32,253 nucleotides of DNA from CAZMSD01 sp964568855 (GTDB taxonomy: Bacteria > CAIWAD01): the NCBI GenBank assembly GCA_964568855.1, contig CAZMSD010000044.1:1-32253 (forward strand), given 5' to 3'. The translations under genes were made by a program, and so were the position numbers. Under the pieces are notes generated by a model that was not told where the DNA came from, searched no databases, and saw nothing but the letters and a program-made list of their open reading frames with translations. Within the stretch, counting starts at the first letter, position 1. Each line of letters starts with the position of its first letter. Positions 16,356 through 23,478 of the stretch are shown here, piece after piece.

Positions 16356-17519
16356 ATGATCTACCAGGCCGTGGATTTCTACCAGTTCGACGCCCTGCTC
16401 AGCGAAGAGGAGCGGGCGGTGGCGGAGAAGATCCGCCGTTGGGTCGGCGAACGCTGTATGCCCCGGATCGTCGACTGCTTCGAAGAAGACCGATTCCCCA
16501 TGGAGCTGGTTCCCGAGATGGGCGAGCTGGGCTTCTTCGGCGCAACGCTGGAGGGCTACGGCTGCGCCGGTCTGAGCAACGTGGCCTACGGCCTGCTCAA
16601 CCGCGAGCTGGAGCGCTGCGACAGCGGCCTGCGCAGCTTCGTCTCGGTGCAGTCGGGCCTGGTGATGTTTCCCATCTTCAGCTATGGCAGCGAGCAGCAG
16701 AAGGAGCGCTGGCTGCCCCGCCTGGCCACGGGTCAGGCCGTGGGTTGCTTCGGCCTGACCGAGCCGGACTTCGGCAGCGATCCCGGCGGGATGCTCACCA
16801 GGGCCGAGGACCGCGGCGACCACTACCTGCTCAACGGCGCCAAGATGTGGATCACCAACGGCAGCATCGCCGATGTGGCGGTGGTCTGGGCCAAGCTGGA
16901 CGGGGTGGTGCGCGGCTTCCTGGTGGAGAAAGGCATGGAAGGATTCAGCGCGCCGGACCACAGGCACAAGTACTCGCTCAGGGCCAGCGTGACCAGCGAA
17001 CTGGTGTTCAAGGACCTGCGCCTGCCCAAGGATAACATCCTGCCCGGTGTGGAAGGCCTGCGCGGTCCGCTCTCCTGTCTGAACCAGGCCCGCTACGGAA
17101 TCGTCTGGGGCGTGATCGGCGCCGCCCAGGCCTGCTACGACGAGGCCCTGCGCTACCAGCAGGAACGCCGCCAGTTCGGGCGGCCGGTGGCCTCCTTCCA
17201 GCTGCAGCAGGCCAAGTTCACGAAGATGCTGACGCGGATCACCGCGGCACAGGCCCTGGCGCTGCGGCTGGGGCAGTTGAAGGACGCGGGCCGCGTCACA
17301 CCGGCCCAGATCAGCCTGGCCAAGCGCAACAACGTGGAGATGGCCCTCGAGACCGCGCGCACCTGCCGGACCATGCTGGGCGCCAACGGCGTCAGCCTGG
17401 AATACCAGTGCGGGCGGCACATGATGAACCTGGAGAGCGTCTACACTTACGAAGGAACCCACGACATCCACACGCTGATCGTGGGCGAAGCCGCCACGGG
17501 GATTCAGGCTTATTGCTGA
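16356..17519 (+). CDS. gcdH: Glutaryl-CoA dehydrogenase-like acyl-CoA dehydrogenase
   Basis: The protein would oxidise and decarboxylate glutaryl-CoA to crotonyl-CoA with FAD, late in lysine and tryptophan breakdown. The 387 residues follow the glutaryl-CoA dehydrogenase pattern closely: SGLRSFVSVQSGLVM with Arg93 for the glutaryl carboxylate, CFGLTEPDFGSDP, KMWITNG, ARYGIVWGVIGAAQACYDEA and the C-terminal YTYEGTHDIHTLIVGEAATG with catalytic base Glu366. ATG 16356 has AGGAGG upstream; the frame is open further 5' but without an SD. It stands alone and overlaps the end of the convergent WYL gene by 10 bases. Electron acceptor genes (etf) are not here. Confidence 0.88.
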   Translation: MIYQAVDFYQFDALLSEEERAVAEKIRRWVGERCMPRIVDCFEEDRFPMELVPEMGELGFFGATLEGYGCAGLSNVAYGLLNRELERCDSGLRSFVSVQSGLVMFPIFSYGSEQQKERWLPRLATGQAVGCFGLTEPDFGSDPGGMLTRAEDRGDHYLLNGAKMWITNGSIADVAVVWAKLDGVVRGFLVEKGMEGFSAPDHRHKYSLRASVTSELVFKDLRLPKDNILPGVEGLRGPLSCLNQARYGIVWGVIGAAQACYDEALRYQQERRQFGRPVASFQLQQAKFTKMLTRITAAQALALRLGQLKDAGRVTPAQISLAKRNNVEMALETARTCRTMLGANGVSLEYQCGRHMMNLESVYTYEGTHDIHTLIVGEAATGIQAYC

Positions 17520-18493
17520 TCCGCCAGGCCCTGCCGGATCTCGCGCAGTGTATCACGCATTCTCCGGCGCAGTTCCGGAGGATCCAGCACCTCGCACTCG
17601 CCGCAGAAGGGCAGCAGCAGCCGGATCAGCGAGTGCGGCCCGCGGACCTCGGGCTCCCAGAGCAGGCAATCCGCCTGCTCGGGATCTTCCCTGAGGGCGG
17701 GCCACTCTTCCTCGCGGGCGATGCGCGAGAGCACGCCCTCGAGCCGGATGCGCGCCCGCTGATCGCCTTCCTCGCCGCCCTCGTCGAAGCCCGACTCAGG
17801 CTGACCCGGGTATTCCTCGCCTGGGGGATCGAAGGTGCGGTCCTCGCGCGCGATGTCCCCGATGCGGTCCACGCGGAAGGTGCGGACCGCCGAGTTGTCC
17901 AGGTCGTAGGCCAGCAGGTAGTGCGCGCCCTGGCGGAAACTGATGCTTAGAGGATTCACGCTGCGAGGGCTGTAGCGGTCGCTCCGCACGCTGAAGTAGT
18001 AGATCCTCAGGCCCTGCCTGCCGCCGATGGCCTTAAGCAGTTCCCCAAGCAGCTCCTCGTGCTGGTCGGAGGCGGGAATGTAGCACACCGCCTGCCGCAT
18101 GCGCTCCAGGCCCTGGCCTGCGGCGGAGCCGAGTTCGCGTTCGAGCCTGGTCAGCGCCTTATCCAGGTCGGGCAGCAGATGACCCAGGCCCAGGGCCCTG
18201 AGATACTCGACACCGAAGCGAATCGCCAGCATTTCCAGCGGCGTAAAGCGCACGGTCTTCTCCAGGAAGCCCCCGGTGTGCACCTTCAGCCGGTCCTGCT
18301 CGATGTACACGTCCACCAGGTCGCCCTCCGAATACCAGCCGTAGCTGGTGGCCGAAAGCCGGCGGAGATCCTCCAGCAGTTCGAGTGGCTGAAGGCCCAG
18401 GTCGTCGCAGATATGTCCCAGCGTTTCGCCTTCGTGGCGCTTCAGGTAGGGCAGCAGGTTGAGCAGGCGTCCCAGGCGGGCTCCCGGTTTCAT
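17510..18493 (-). CDS. WYL-domain transcriptional regulator (second of tandem pair, PafC-like)
   Basis: The 327-residue protein has an N-terminal helix-turn-helix-like part (LLNLLPYLKRHEGETLGHIC, then DLGLQPLELLEDLRRLS) and a central WYL module where the signature reads HYLLAYDLDNSAVRTFRVDR. A C-terminal WCX-type extension follows. Tandem WYL proteins of this sort (PafB-PafC) act as a heterodimer that turns on DNA-damage genes in actinobacteria; that role here is only an analogy. ATG 18493 overlaps the upstream partner stop as ATGA. Its first signature position is His, not Trp. Confidence 0.82.
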   Translation of the reverse strand: MKPGARLGRLLNLLPYLKRHEGETLGHICDDLGLQPLELLEDLRRLSATSYGWYSEGDLVDVYIEQDRLKVHTGGFLEKTVRFTPLEMLAIRFGVEYLRALGLGHLLPDLDKALTRLERELGSAAGQGLERMRQAVCYIPASDQHEELLGELLKAIGGRQGLRIYYFSVRSDRYSPRSVNPLSISFRQGAHYLLAYDLDNSAVRTFRVDRIGDIAREDRTFDPPGEEYPGQPESGFDEGGEEGDQRARIRLEGVLSRIAREEEWPALREDPEQADCLLWEPEVRGPHSLIRLLLPFCGECEVLDPPELRRRMRDTLREIRQGLADQQ

Positions 18494-19497
18494 GCGCCCT
18501 CCTCGTACCTGGTAAGCGCTTTCCCCAGCCACAGCGCGAGCCGCCGTTTCATTTCCGGCGGCTCCAGCAGGTGCGCGTGGCGTCCCCAGCCCAGCAGCCA
18601 GAAAAGGAAGGCTTCTTCAATGCCCACCGGGATTTCCGCCCGAAGACCCGATTCGCTCTCGCTGAGTTCCGCCTTGCCTTTCAGCCGCCGGGCCGCCAGG
18701 CGCGATACCTCCGTGTCGAATCGCACTTCGGCCGTGGGACCTTCACCGAAGCCGAACTCCCAGGCCGCGTCACCCGCCTGCTCCGCCAGGCGGAATTCGG
18801 GATTCGGCGTGAAGCTCTCGCCGGTGAGTTCGGCGTCGATGATCCGGCTCAGCCGAAAAACGCGGAAGGAATCCCGCAGCTCGCACCAGGCCGCCAGGTA
18901 CCAGCGGCCGCGCCGGAAGACCAGTCCGTGCGGATGTATCACGCGGCGGTTCTCCTTGCCCGTGCCCAGGGTCCTGTAATCCAGGCGGAGCTTGCGGTTC
19001 CGGAAGATGGCCTCGCCGGCCAGATCCAGCCATTTCGCTTCCGCGGGATCCGGGCCCCCGCGCAGGGAGTCCGCCGCCTGGAAGAGCCGCCGCTCCGCCG
19101 CGTCCTTTGCTGAATCCGTGCCGCTGCGCAGCTTCTCCCAGGCGCTGCGCGCGAACTCGCGCAGGGGAAAGTCCTCGGCCCGGCGCAGGCGGTCGCTGAG
19201 CAGCGTGAGTGCCCGGTGCTCATCCTCGCTGAATTCAATACGCCGGGCGAAGACCTCGCGGCGGTCTATCTGATAGCGGTAGCTGAGGTTGCCGTCCTCG
19301 TCGTCCCCCTCCTGGATGCGCATGCGGATGGGGATTCCCAGCTCCTCGAGCAGCTTGCGGTCGCGCTGGAATTTCTTGCGCCCCGATTCGCCCGCGCCGT
19401 AGGCCGGGAGATCGCGCTGGATTTCCGCCAGCGTGCGGCCGAAGCGGTGATGAAACAGGCAGGCCACCAGCGACAGCTGTCGTTCGAGGCTGTTCAA
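18490..19497 (-). CDS. WYL-domain transcriptional regulator (first of tandem pair, PafB-like)
   Basis: The 335-residue protein starts with a winged helix-turn-helix (SLERQLSLVACLFHHRFGRT, then KKFQRDRKLLEELGIPI) and has a full WYL motif (RRGRWYLAAWCELRDSFRVF) and a C-terminal WCX-like region. WYL domains bind nucleic acid or nucleotide ligands. The start is a TTG (19497) with AAGGA seven bases upstream; no ATG lies close. It forms a two-gene operon with the downstream WYL gene. A 53-residue gene lies upstream on the same strand at a distance of 179 bp. Confidence 0.85.
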   Translation of the reverse strand: MNSLERQLSLVACLFHHRFGRTLAEIQRDLPAYGAGESGRKKFQRDRKLLEELGIPIRMRIQEGDDEDGNLSYRYQIDRREVFARRIEFSEDEHRALTLLSDRLRRAEDFPLREFARSAWEKLRSGTDSAKDAAERRLFQAADSLRGGPDPAEAKWLDLAGEAIFRNRKLRLDYRTLGTGKENRRVIHPHGLVFRRGRWYLAAWCELRDSFRVFRLSRIIDAELTGESFTPNPEFRLAEQAGDAAWEFGFGEGPTAEVRFDTEVSRLAARRLKGKAELSESESGLRAEIPVGIEEAFLFWLLGWGRHAHLLEPPEMKRRLALWLGKALTRYEEGA

Positions 19498-19676
19498 TTC
19501 CTATTCCTTCAGCATTCGCGCGTTGCCGTGAACAGGCCCTAGTCCGAATTCGATTCCTCCCGTGCCTGGAGAAACAGTTCAATGGTTCCAGGCATCGATC
19601 CGACCTGCGCATGGCCGGATTTCCCGCGCGCCCGGGATGGGCGGCACCCGCATCAAAGATACTACCGGAGAACACA

Positions 19677-19838
19677 TCAGCAGAAGAAGCCGCGGCTGCG
19701 GCGCAGGTAATAGAAGATGGCCATGAGCTGCTTCTTGCTCATGCGGCTGAATTTCTCCTCCTGGCCCTGGTAGACGCTGGCCAGGCTGCGCACGAGTTCG
19801 CGCTTGGTGGCGGGGATCCAAAGGTTGGCGGCACTCAT
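19677..19838 (-). CDS. Small basic protein, 53 residues, unknown
   Basis: ATG 19838 is preceded by AAGGAGG, one of the best ribosome sites in the window, and the frame encodes 53 residues ending RRSRGFFC. It is basic and helical: IPATKRELVRSLASVYQGQE, then SRMSKKQLMAIFYYLRR. The second half (MSKKQL plus amphipathic helix) is reminiscent of small proteins that have a short SAP- or HeH-like helical hairpin, but I cannot name a family. It lies between the WYL pair and the Xre/RES pair. The strong SD and coherent sequence support a real gene. Confidence 0.65.
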   Translation of the reverse strand: MSAANLWIPATKRELVRSLASVYQGQEEKFSRMSKKQLMAIFYYLRRSRGFFC

Positions 19839-20006
19839 CCTGTCCTCCTTCGCTTTCGCCGGACAAGATGAGCGGGGGGTGGGACATTGGAGGATCGCAT
19901 GCCCTCAGCCGGATTCTCTATTTCTGGCAGGAAATGTAAATGAGATCGAACCGTGCGGAAGGTTCTATCGCTTCTTGCTGAGTTTGCCTTGCACTCCTGG
20001 AGTCAT

Positions 20007-20036
20007 TTGACTATCCTCAACAAGACATTGTACCAT
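20007..20036 (+). promoter_or_regulatory. Candidate promoter for the Xre/RES pair
   Basis: TTGACT (20007-20012) and TACCAT (20031-20036) are 18 bases apart, directly before the proposed GTG start at 20052. The palindrome GGAATTCC (20041-20048) lies between them and the start and may be an operator. The -10 box matches consensus at only four of six bases. Confidence 0.3.
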
Positions 20037-20051
20037 AGCGGGAATTCCAAT

Positions 20052-20474
20052 GTGAATACGAACATCGCCCGCATCCTGGGAGTTCGCGGTAAGATCGTCA
20101 CGCTGCTGGACGTTTCCGATCGCATTGTGATTGGCTTCCCGCCAAGGTCCCTGGACCGAGTGAAAGCGCTGCTGCAACTGTCTGATCGACAGATGTCGGC
20201 GGCACTCGGCGTCAGTCTGAAGACCATCGGACGGGCTCGCAGGACACCGGACCGGCGCCTGAGTCCGGGGATCAGCGACCGTCTTTTTCGTCTCGCCCGC
20301 GTCTTCGCCGCCGCCCGGGAGGTACTCGGGGACGAGGATGCCGCTCGCTCGTGGCTGCGAAGCGCTCAACTTGGCCTGAACAACAGGATCCCCATGGACC
20401 TGTTGAGCACCGAAGCGGGAACGCGCGAAGTGGAGGACCTCCTGGGGCGCATCGAATACGGTGTGCTTTCGTGA
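20052..20474 (+). CDS. Xre/MbcA/ParS-family antitoxin
   Basis: The 140-residue form starts at GTG 20052; the frame is open to 19953 but that part reads as non-coding. A small helix-turn-helix (LLQLSDRQMSAALGVSLKTI) is followed by the C-terminal antitoxin domain (DUF2384-like: SDRLFRLARVFAAAREVLGD, then LLGRIEYGVLS). The last segment normally plugs the active site of the RES toxin. Its TGA overlaps the toxin GTG (GTGA), so the pair is translationally coupled, antitoxin first. The family call rests on motif and context. Confidence 0.85.
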   Translation: MNTNIARILGVRGKIVTLLDVSDRIVIGFPPRSLDRVKALLQLSDRQMSAALGVSLKTIGRARRTPDRRLSPGISDRLFRLARVFAAAREVLGDEDAARSWLRSAQLGLNNRIPMDLLSTEAGTREVEDLLGRIEYGVLS

Positions 20475-20935
20475 GAGAGGCGTGGCGGCTGCTGAAGAAG
20501 ACACGGCGGGCCGACGCGTTCAGCGGAGAGGGCGCGCGCCTGTACGGAGGTCGCTGGAATCACCACGGCACGCCGATGGTGTACCTGGCCGACTGCCTGG
20601 CACTGGCCGCGCTGGAATCATTCGTTCACCTGGTATCAGCAGACAAACAGATCCCACACTTCGCGTTCCGCGTGGAGATTCCCGCGCCGCTGAAGATCGA
20701 GCAGTTTGCTCTTGAGCAGCTTCCCGCGAACTGGCGCGAGTTCCCGACTCCGGATCAATGCAAGGATCTTGGCACGAAATGGATGGCTGATAATCGGTCG
20801 GTGGCCCTGGCTCTTCCCTCGGTATTGGTCCCAAACCAGTTCAACATCCTGCTCAACCCGGGACACCCGGATTTCAGCCGCGTCCGGATCGAAGAGTGGG
20901 GCGATTTCTCCTTCGATCCCCGGATGTGGAAGTAG
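20471..20935 (+). CDS. RES-domain toxin (NAD+-degrading family)
   Basis: The 154-residue protein has the RES fold with its three name-giving residues: Arg28 in GARLYGGRWN, Glu49 in ALAALESFVHL and Ser117 in LPSVLVPNQFNILLNP. Toxins of this family (MbcT, Res) break down NAD+ and stop growth when not bound by their antitoxin. GTG 20471 is the start because it overlaps the antitoxin stop; frames further upstream lie within the antitoxin gene. All key residues are present, so the toxin appears active. Confidence 0.9.
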   Translation: MREAWRLLKKTRRADAFSGEGARLYGGRWNHHGTPMVYLADCLALAALESFVHLVSADKQIPHFAFRVEIPAPLKIEQFALEQLPANWREFPTPDQCKDLGTKWMADNRSVALALPSVLVPNQFNILLNPGHPDFSRVRIEEWGDFSFDPRMWK

Positions 20936-21041
20936 GATCGATTTTGCGGGACAGGGAGTCAATGCGTGCCCGGATCGTATTACACGCCCGAAACGCTCAC
21001 CTGATCAGCAGCATCTTCCTGCATTCAACCTGCCTGCGCGT

Positions 21042-21544
21042 CTACAGTTGAACGAAGTACATGCCGCTGGGCAGATGGCTGCCATCGAACAGGATCGAGT
21101 GATCCCCTTGTGGATACGGACCATGGATCAACTCGCGCACTGACTGGCCAGAGAGGTTGAAGACCGTCACTCGCACGCCCGCCGGATGAGCCTGCTTGAA
21201 AGCGATCGTTGTAGCGGGATTGAACGGGTTCGGGAATTCGCCAGCAAGGCAGGAGATGCCGGTGCTGATTGTGAAGGTTCGCGGGGTGGTACAGACACGA
21301 TCCCCTCGTTTCGATACCAGGCGATAGCGTTGTCGATACTTGATGCCGAGATAACATCTAAATCCCCATCGCCGTCAAGATCTGCGCTGAAGACTGATTT
21401 CGGGCACATTGACCGATCCGAAAGCGTTATCTGCTCGCTGAAGGATATCTCTTGCGCTGTAGAAGTAGACACGAAAAGGAGTATCACAAGCGGCAGAACA
21501 AGGAGAGAATGCTGGAGGGCGCTGTTGCTGGTGATTGCGAACAT
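21042..21544 (-). pseudogene. Remnant of a secreted FG-GAP/VCBS protein with FlgD-Ig/type IX-like sorting tail
   Basis: ATG 21544 has GGAGG upstream and opens a signal peptide (LLVLPLVILLFVSTSTAQ) followed by one FG-GAP repeat (SVFSADLDGDGDLDVISASS). After NAIAWYRNEG the frame is lost. The next frame continues with GEFPNPFNPATTIAFKQ, then VRVTVFNLSGQSVREL, GDHSILFDGSHLPSGMYFVQ and stop TAG (21044-21042): a complete C-terminal sorting domain. One extra G in the GGGG run (plus-strand CCCC, 21302-21305) would join both halves. Intact relatives normally have many repeats, so the gene is probably also internally shortened. It would be exported and surface-anchored if functional. Confidence 0.7.
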
Positions 21545-21933
21545 GATGCCTCCAGCTGAATGACCAGAATCAGGAAGGAGTAATCTGGACGCACGCTTAT
21601 CGATTCACCAGGAATCAGGCAGTTTGTGATACAGACGGGAGTGCTCTTGAGGTTCGTCGGTTCTGCGTCTCTGCAGGGAATCGAATCCTCAGCGTAGGCC
21701 GTCCTTTTACGAACTGCCAGCTGTATGACTGACCTACCGCGCACTTATTTCTCACAACCGATTCTCAACAGACACGCTCTCTACATGAAGACTTTCCTTG
21801 GCAGTAATGCAAGACAGGAATGAGTCAGCTCAAGAAACCGCTTTCAAGAAGACCGCCCAGGACACACCGAGGTTGGTTGAACCCTGCATCCCGGCTGCAC
21901 AATCCGCTCGTTCCATTCCTTCTGGGCCCCTTC
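21545..21933. other. Gene-free stretch, 389 bases
   Basis: Base composition is less GC-rich than the flanks and no coding frame has a convincing ribosome site or family motif. It lies upstream of the secreted-protein remnant and downstream of vapC. It may hold residue of a lost gene; I see no repeat or RNA gene. Confidence 0.5.
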
Positions 21934-22290
21934 CTATCCAGCGATGCCCAATGCCTTAGCGGCCGCGCGGAGCCGTTTGTCCTGCGACCAGAGACGGCAT
22001 TTCGTCAGCAGCGCGGAAGCAAGCAAGTGGGCGTCCGCCCATCCAATGCCCTGCCCATGCAGTCCATGGATCTCCAACAGCTTCAGCACCTCGGCATGAT
22101 CCGCCATCGAGGCAGCGGGGAGATTAGCTAACAGATCAAGGATCCCGGAACGGTTGCGGAGGTTGCCGCAGGCCAGTTCGCCGATCACGAATGGATGGCA
22201 GAGTACGCATCCTTCATCAAGCAGTTCATGCAATCGCCTGTTGCCGCGCCGGAGATGATCGATCCAGACCGAGGAATCGACCAGGACCAT
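21934..22290 (-). CDS. vapC: VapC-type PIN-domain toxin
   Basis: The 118-residue PIN domain has all four acidic metal ligands: Asp5 (VDSSVWID), Glu38 (IGELACG), Asp86 (GWADAHLLASAL) and Asp104 (WSQDKRL). VapC toxins are ribonucleases, usually against tRNA or rRNA, held inactive by VapB. It follows vapB with a one-base stop/start overlap (TGATG). It looks complete and active. Confidence 0.93.
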   Translation of the reverse strand: MVLVDSSVWIDHLRRGNRRLHELLDEGCVLCHPFVIGELACGNLRNRSGILDLLANLPAASMADHAEVLKLLEIHGLHGQGIGWADAHLLASALLTKCRLWSQDKRLRAAAKALGIAG

Positions 22291-22487
22291 CAGGAAGCCC
22301 TGGATCTACGCCTTGGCACCGGGCGGAGCCCAGGCTCGCTGCCTCCCAGATCTGCAAGGCGTCTTGCGCTCTCAAGCGCTATGAGTGCCTCCAGGCCCAT
22401 CCGGACCAGCGAGGTTTTTTCCTTGATCCCCGTCAAGTTCTGCGCGTGTAGCAGCAGATCGTCGTCGATATTCAGAGTGGTTCTCAT
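22290..22487 (-). CDS. vapB: VapB-family antitoxin (ribbon-helix-helix)
   Basis: The 65-residue protein begins MRTTLNIDDDLLLHAQNLTG, the standard start of the VapB family with a ribbon-helix-helix DNA-binding part. A basic C-terminal tail (PRRRSRAS) would wrap the toxin. ATG 22487 was chosen over a TTG three codons upstream because the family starts there and the operator lies directly before it. No clear SD is seen. It binds VapC and represses the operon. Confidence 0.88.
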   Translation of the reverse strand: MRTTLNIDDDLLLHAQNLTGIKEKTSLVRMGLEALIALESARRLADLGGSEPGLRPVPRRRSRAS

Positions 22488-22495
22488 GTTTGGCA

Positions 22496-22516
22496 ATATG
22501 CACTATCTATGCATAT
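22496..22516. promoter_or_regulatory. Inverted repeat, candidate VapBC operator
   Basis: ATATGCA (22496-22502) and TGCATAT (22510-22516) are perfect 7-base arms around a 7-base spacer, ending 9 bases before the vapB start. The AT-rich arms also contain possible -10 sequences. This is the expected position for the autoregulatory site. Confidence 0.6.
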
Positions 22517-22548
22517 AAAGCAATCAATATCGATGCCCGGATCGGAGC

Positions 22549-23037
22549 TTACTCTGACTCCCCGCCCATCAGCTCCTCCAACTGGAAGCGGTGCAGGATC
22601 GGGTGCATCACCGCGTGCTCCAGCATTGCCTCGATGCAGTACTTCACGCCCCAGGGGGCTTCGTACTCCGGCTTGAGCAGGCGATCCTCCGGCACGTCCA
22701 GCAAGGGCGTGCTCCAGGCCTCCAGGACGTGATCCAGATGGTCGTCCAGGCTGCGCTCGATCGCTGCGGCTTCCAGGGTTTTTCGAATTCGCGGATCGGG
22801 CAGCTCCAGCATCTCGCAGATCCAGTTCATGTACAGGCGGGCGCACTGTAACACGTGCCTGAGGACGGTTTCCAGGGAGGCGTAATTCGGATGATCGACT
22901 TTCGGCAGTTGAAGTCCGGAGCGCTTCGCCTGCCACCACGTGTCACAGAAACGGCGCAGTTCCCGTTCATGAAGCATCACGAGGGCGCGGGCGCCCCGGC
23001 AGCGATATTTCATCATGAGAGCTTTCGACTCGCTCAT
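22549..23037 (-). CDS. DinB/YfiT-like four-helix-bundle protein
   Basis: The 162-residue protein is helical with the DinB pattern: SLETVLRHVLQCARLYMNWI in the first half and EAMLEHAVMHPILHRFQLEE near the end, giving the His residues (first helix and HxxxH-type pair) that would bind a divalent metal. DinB-family enzymes include thiol-dependent transferases and isomerases; the substrate here is unknown. ATG 23037 has AGGAG eight bases upstream. It is divergent from the DUF59 gene. Confidence 0.75.
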   Translation of the reverse strand: MSESKALMMKYRCRGARALVMLHERELRRFCDTWWQAKRSGLQLPKVDHPNYASLETVLRHVLQCARLYMNWICEMLELPDPRIRKTLEAAAIERSLDDHLDHVLEAWSTPLLDVPEDRLLKPEYEAPWGVKYCIEAMLEHAVMHPILHRFQLEELMGGESE

Positions 23038-23176
23038 TTGGTTGGCTCCTGTTGTGGTTGCCGGATGTTTGTGCGACTTGTTTTCATGTGCTGCGGCGGT
23101 TCGTCTCGACCACGAAAAGCGAGAATCCGGTCTATCTTATCTTCACGGCGTACAAGACAGTGGAAAGGATAATGAA

Positions 23177-23478
23177 ATGACGGAAGAGGTCGTCCGCGCC
23201 GTGCTCAAGCGGGTGATCGATCCGGAAATCGGACTCAACATCGTCGACCTGGGGCTGGTCTACGAACTCAGGATCACTGGGAACAGCGTATTCGTGAGCA
23301 TGACCATGACCTCGATGGCCTGCCCGATGCACGGCACGATCACGGACAGCGTGAAAAGCGCCCTCCGGGCTGAATGGCCGGGTCTCGAACAGGTGGACGT
23401 CGAGCTGGTCTGGGAGCCGGCCTGGAAGCCGGAGATGATGTCCGACGAAGCTCGCCGGACACTGGGATGGCAGCATGA
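23177..23478 (+). CDS. MIP18/PaaD-like (DUF59) metal-sulfur cluster protein, stop codon displaced
   Basis: The frame starts at ATG 23177 after AAGGA and gives the full DUF59 fold: VVRAVLKRVIDPEIGLNIVD, LGLVYELRI, then TMTSMACPMHGTI with the reactive Cys, ending EARRTLG. Proteins of this family help assemble Fe-S clusters. In the given sequence the frame has no stop and runs on through the next gene. One extra G in GGG (23464-23466) would give an end LGMAA and a TGA (23476-23478) overlapping the next ATG as ATGA. The end coordinate given here is that restored stop. This is either a real mutation or a lost base in assembly. With the NnrS-like gene it may form a nitrosative-stress pair (inference). 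Confidence 0.75.

Noticed and set aside
21660..21700. tRNA-like T-loop sequence (TTCGATTCC on the minus strand)
   Set aside because: Flanking bases cannot form the 5-bp T stem, and no acceptor or anticodon arm is found.
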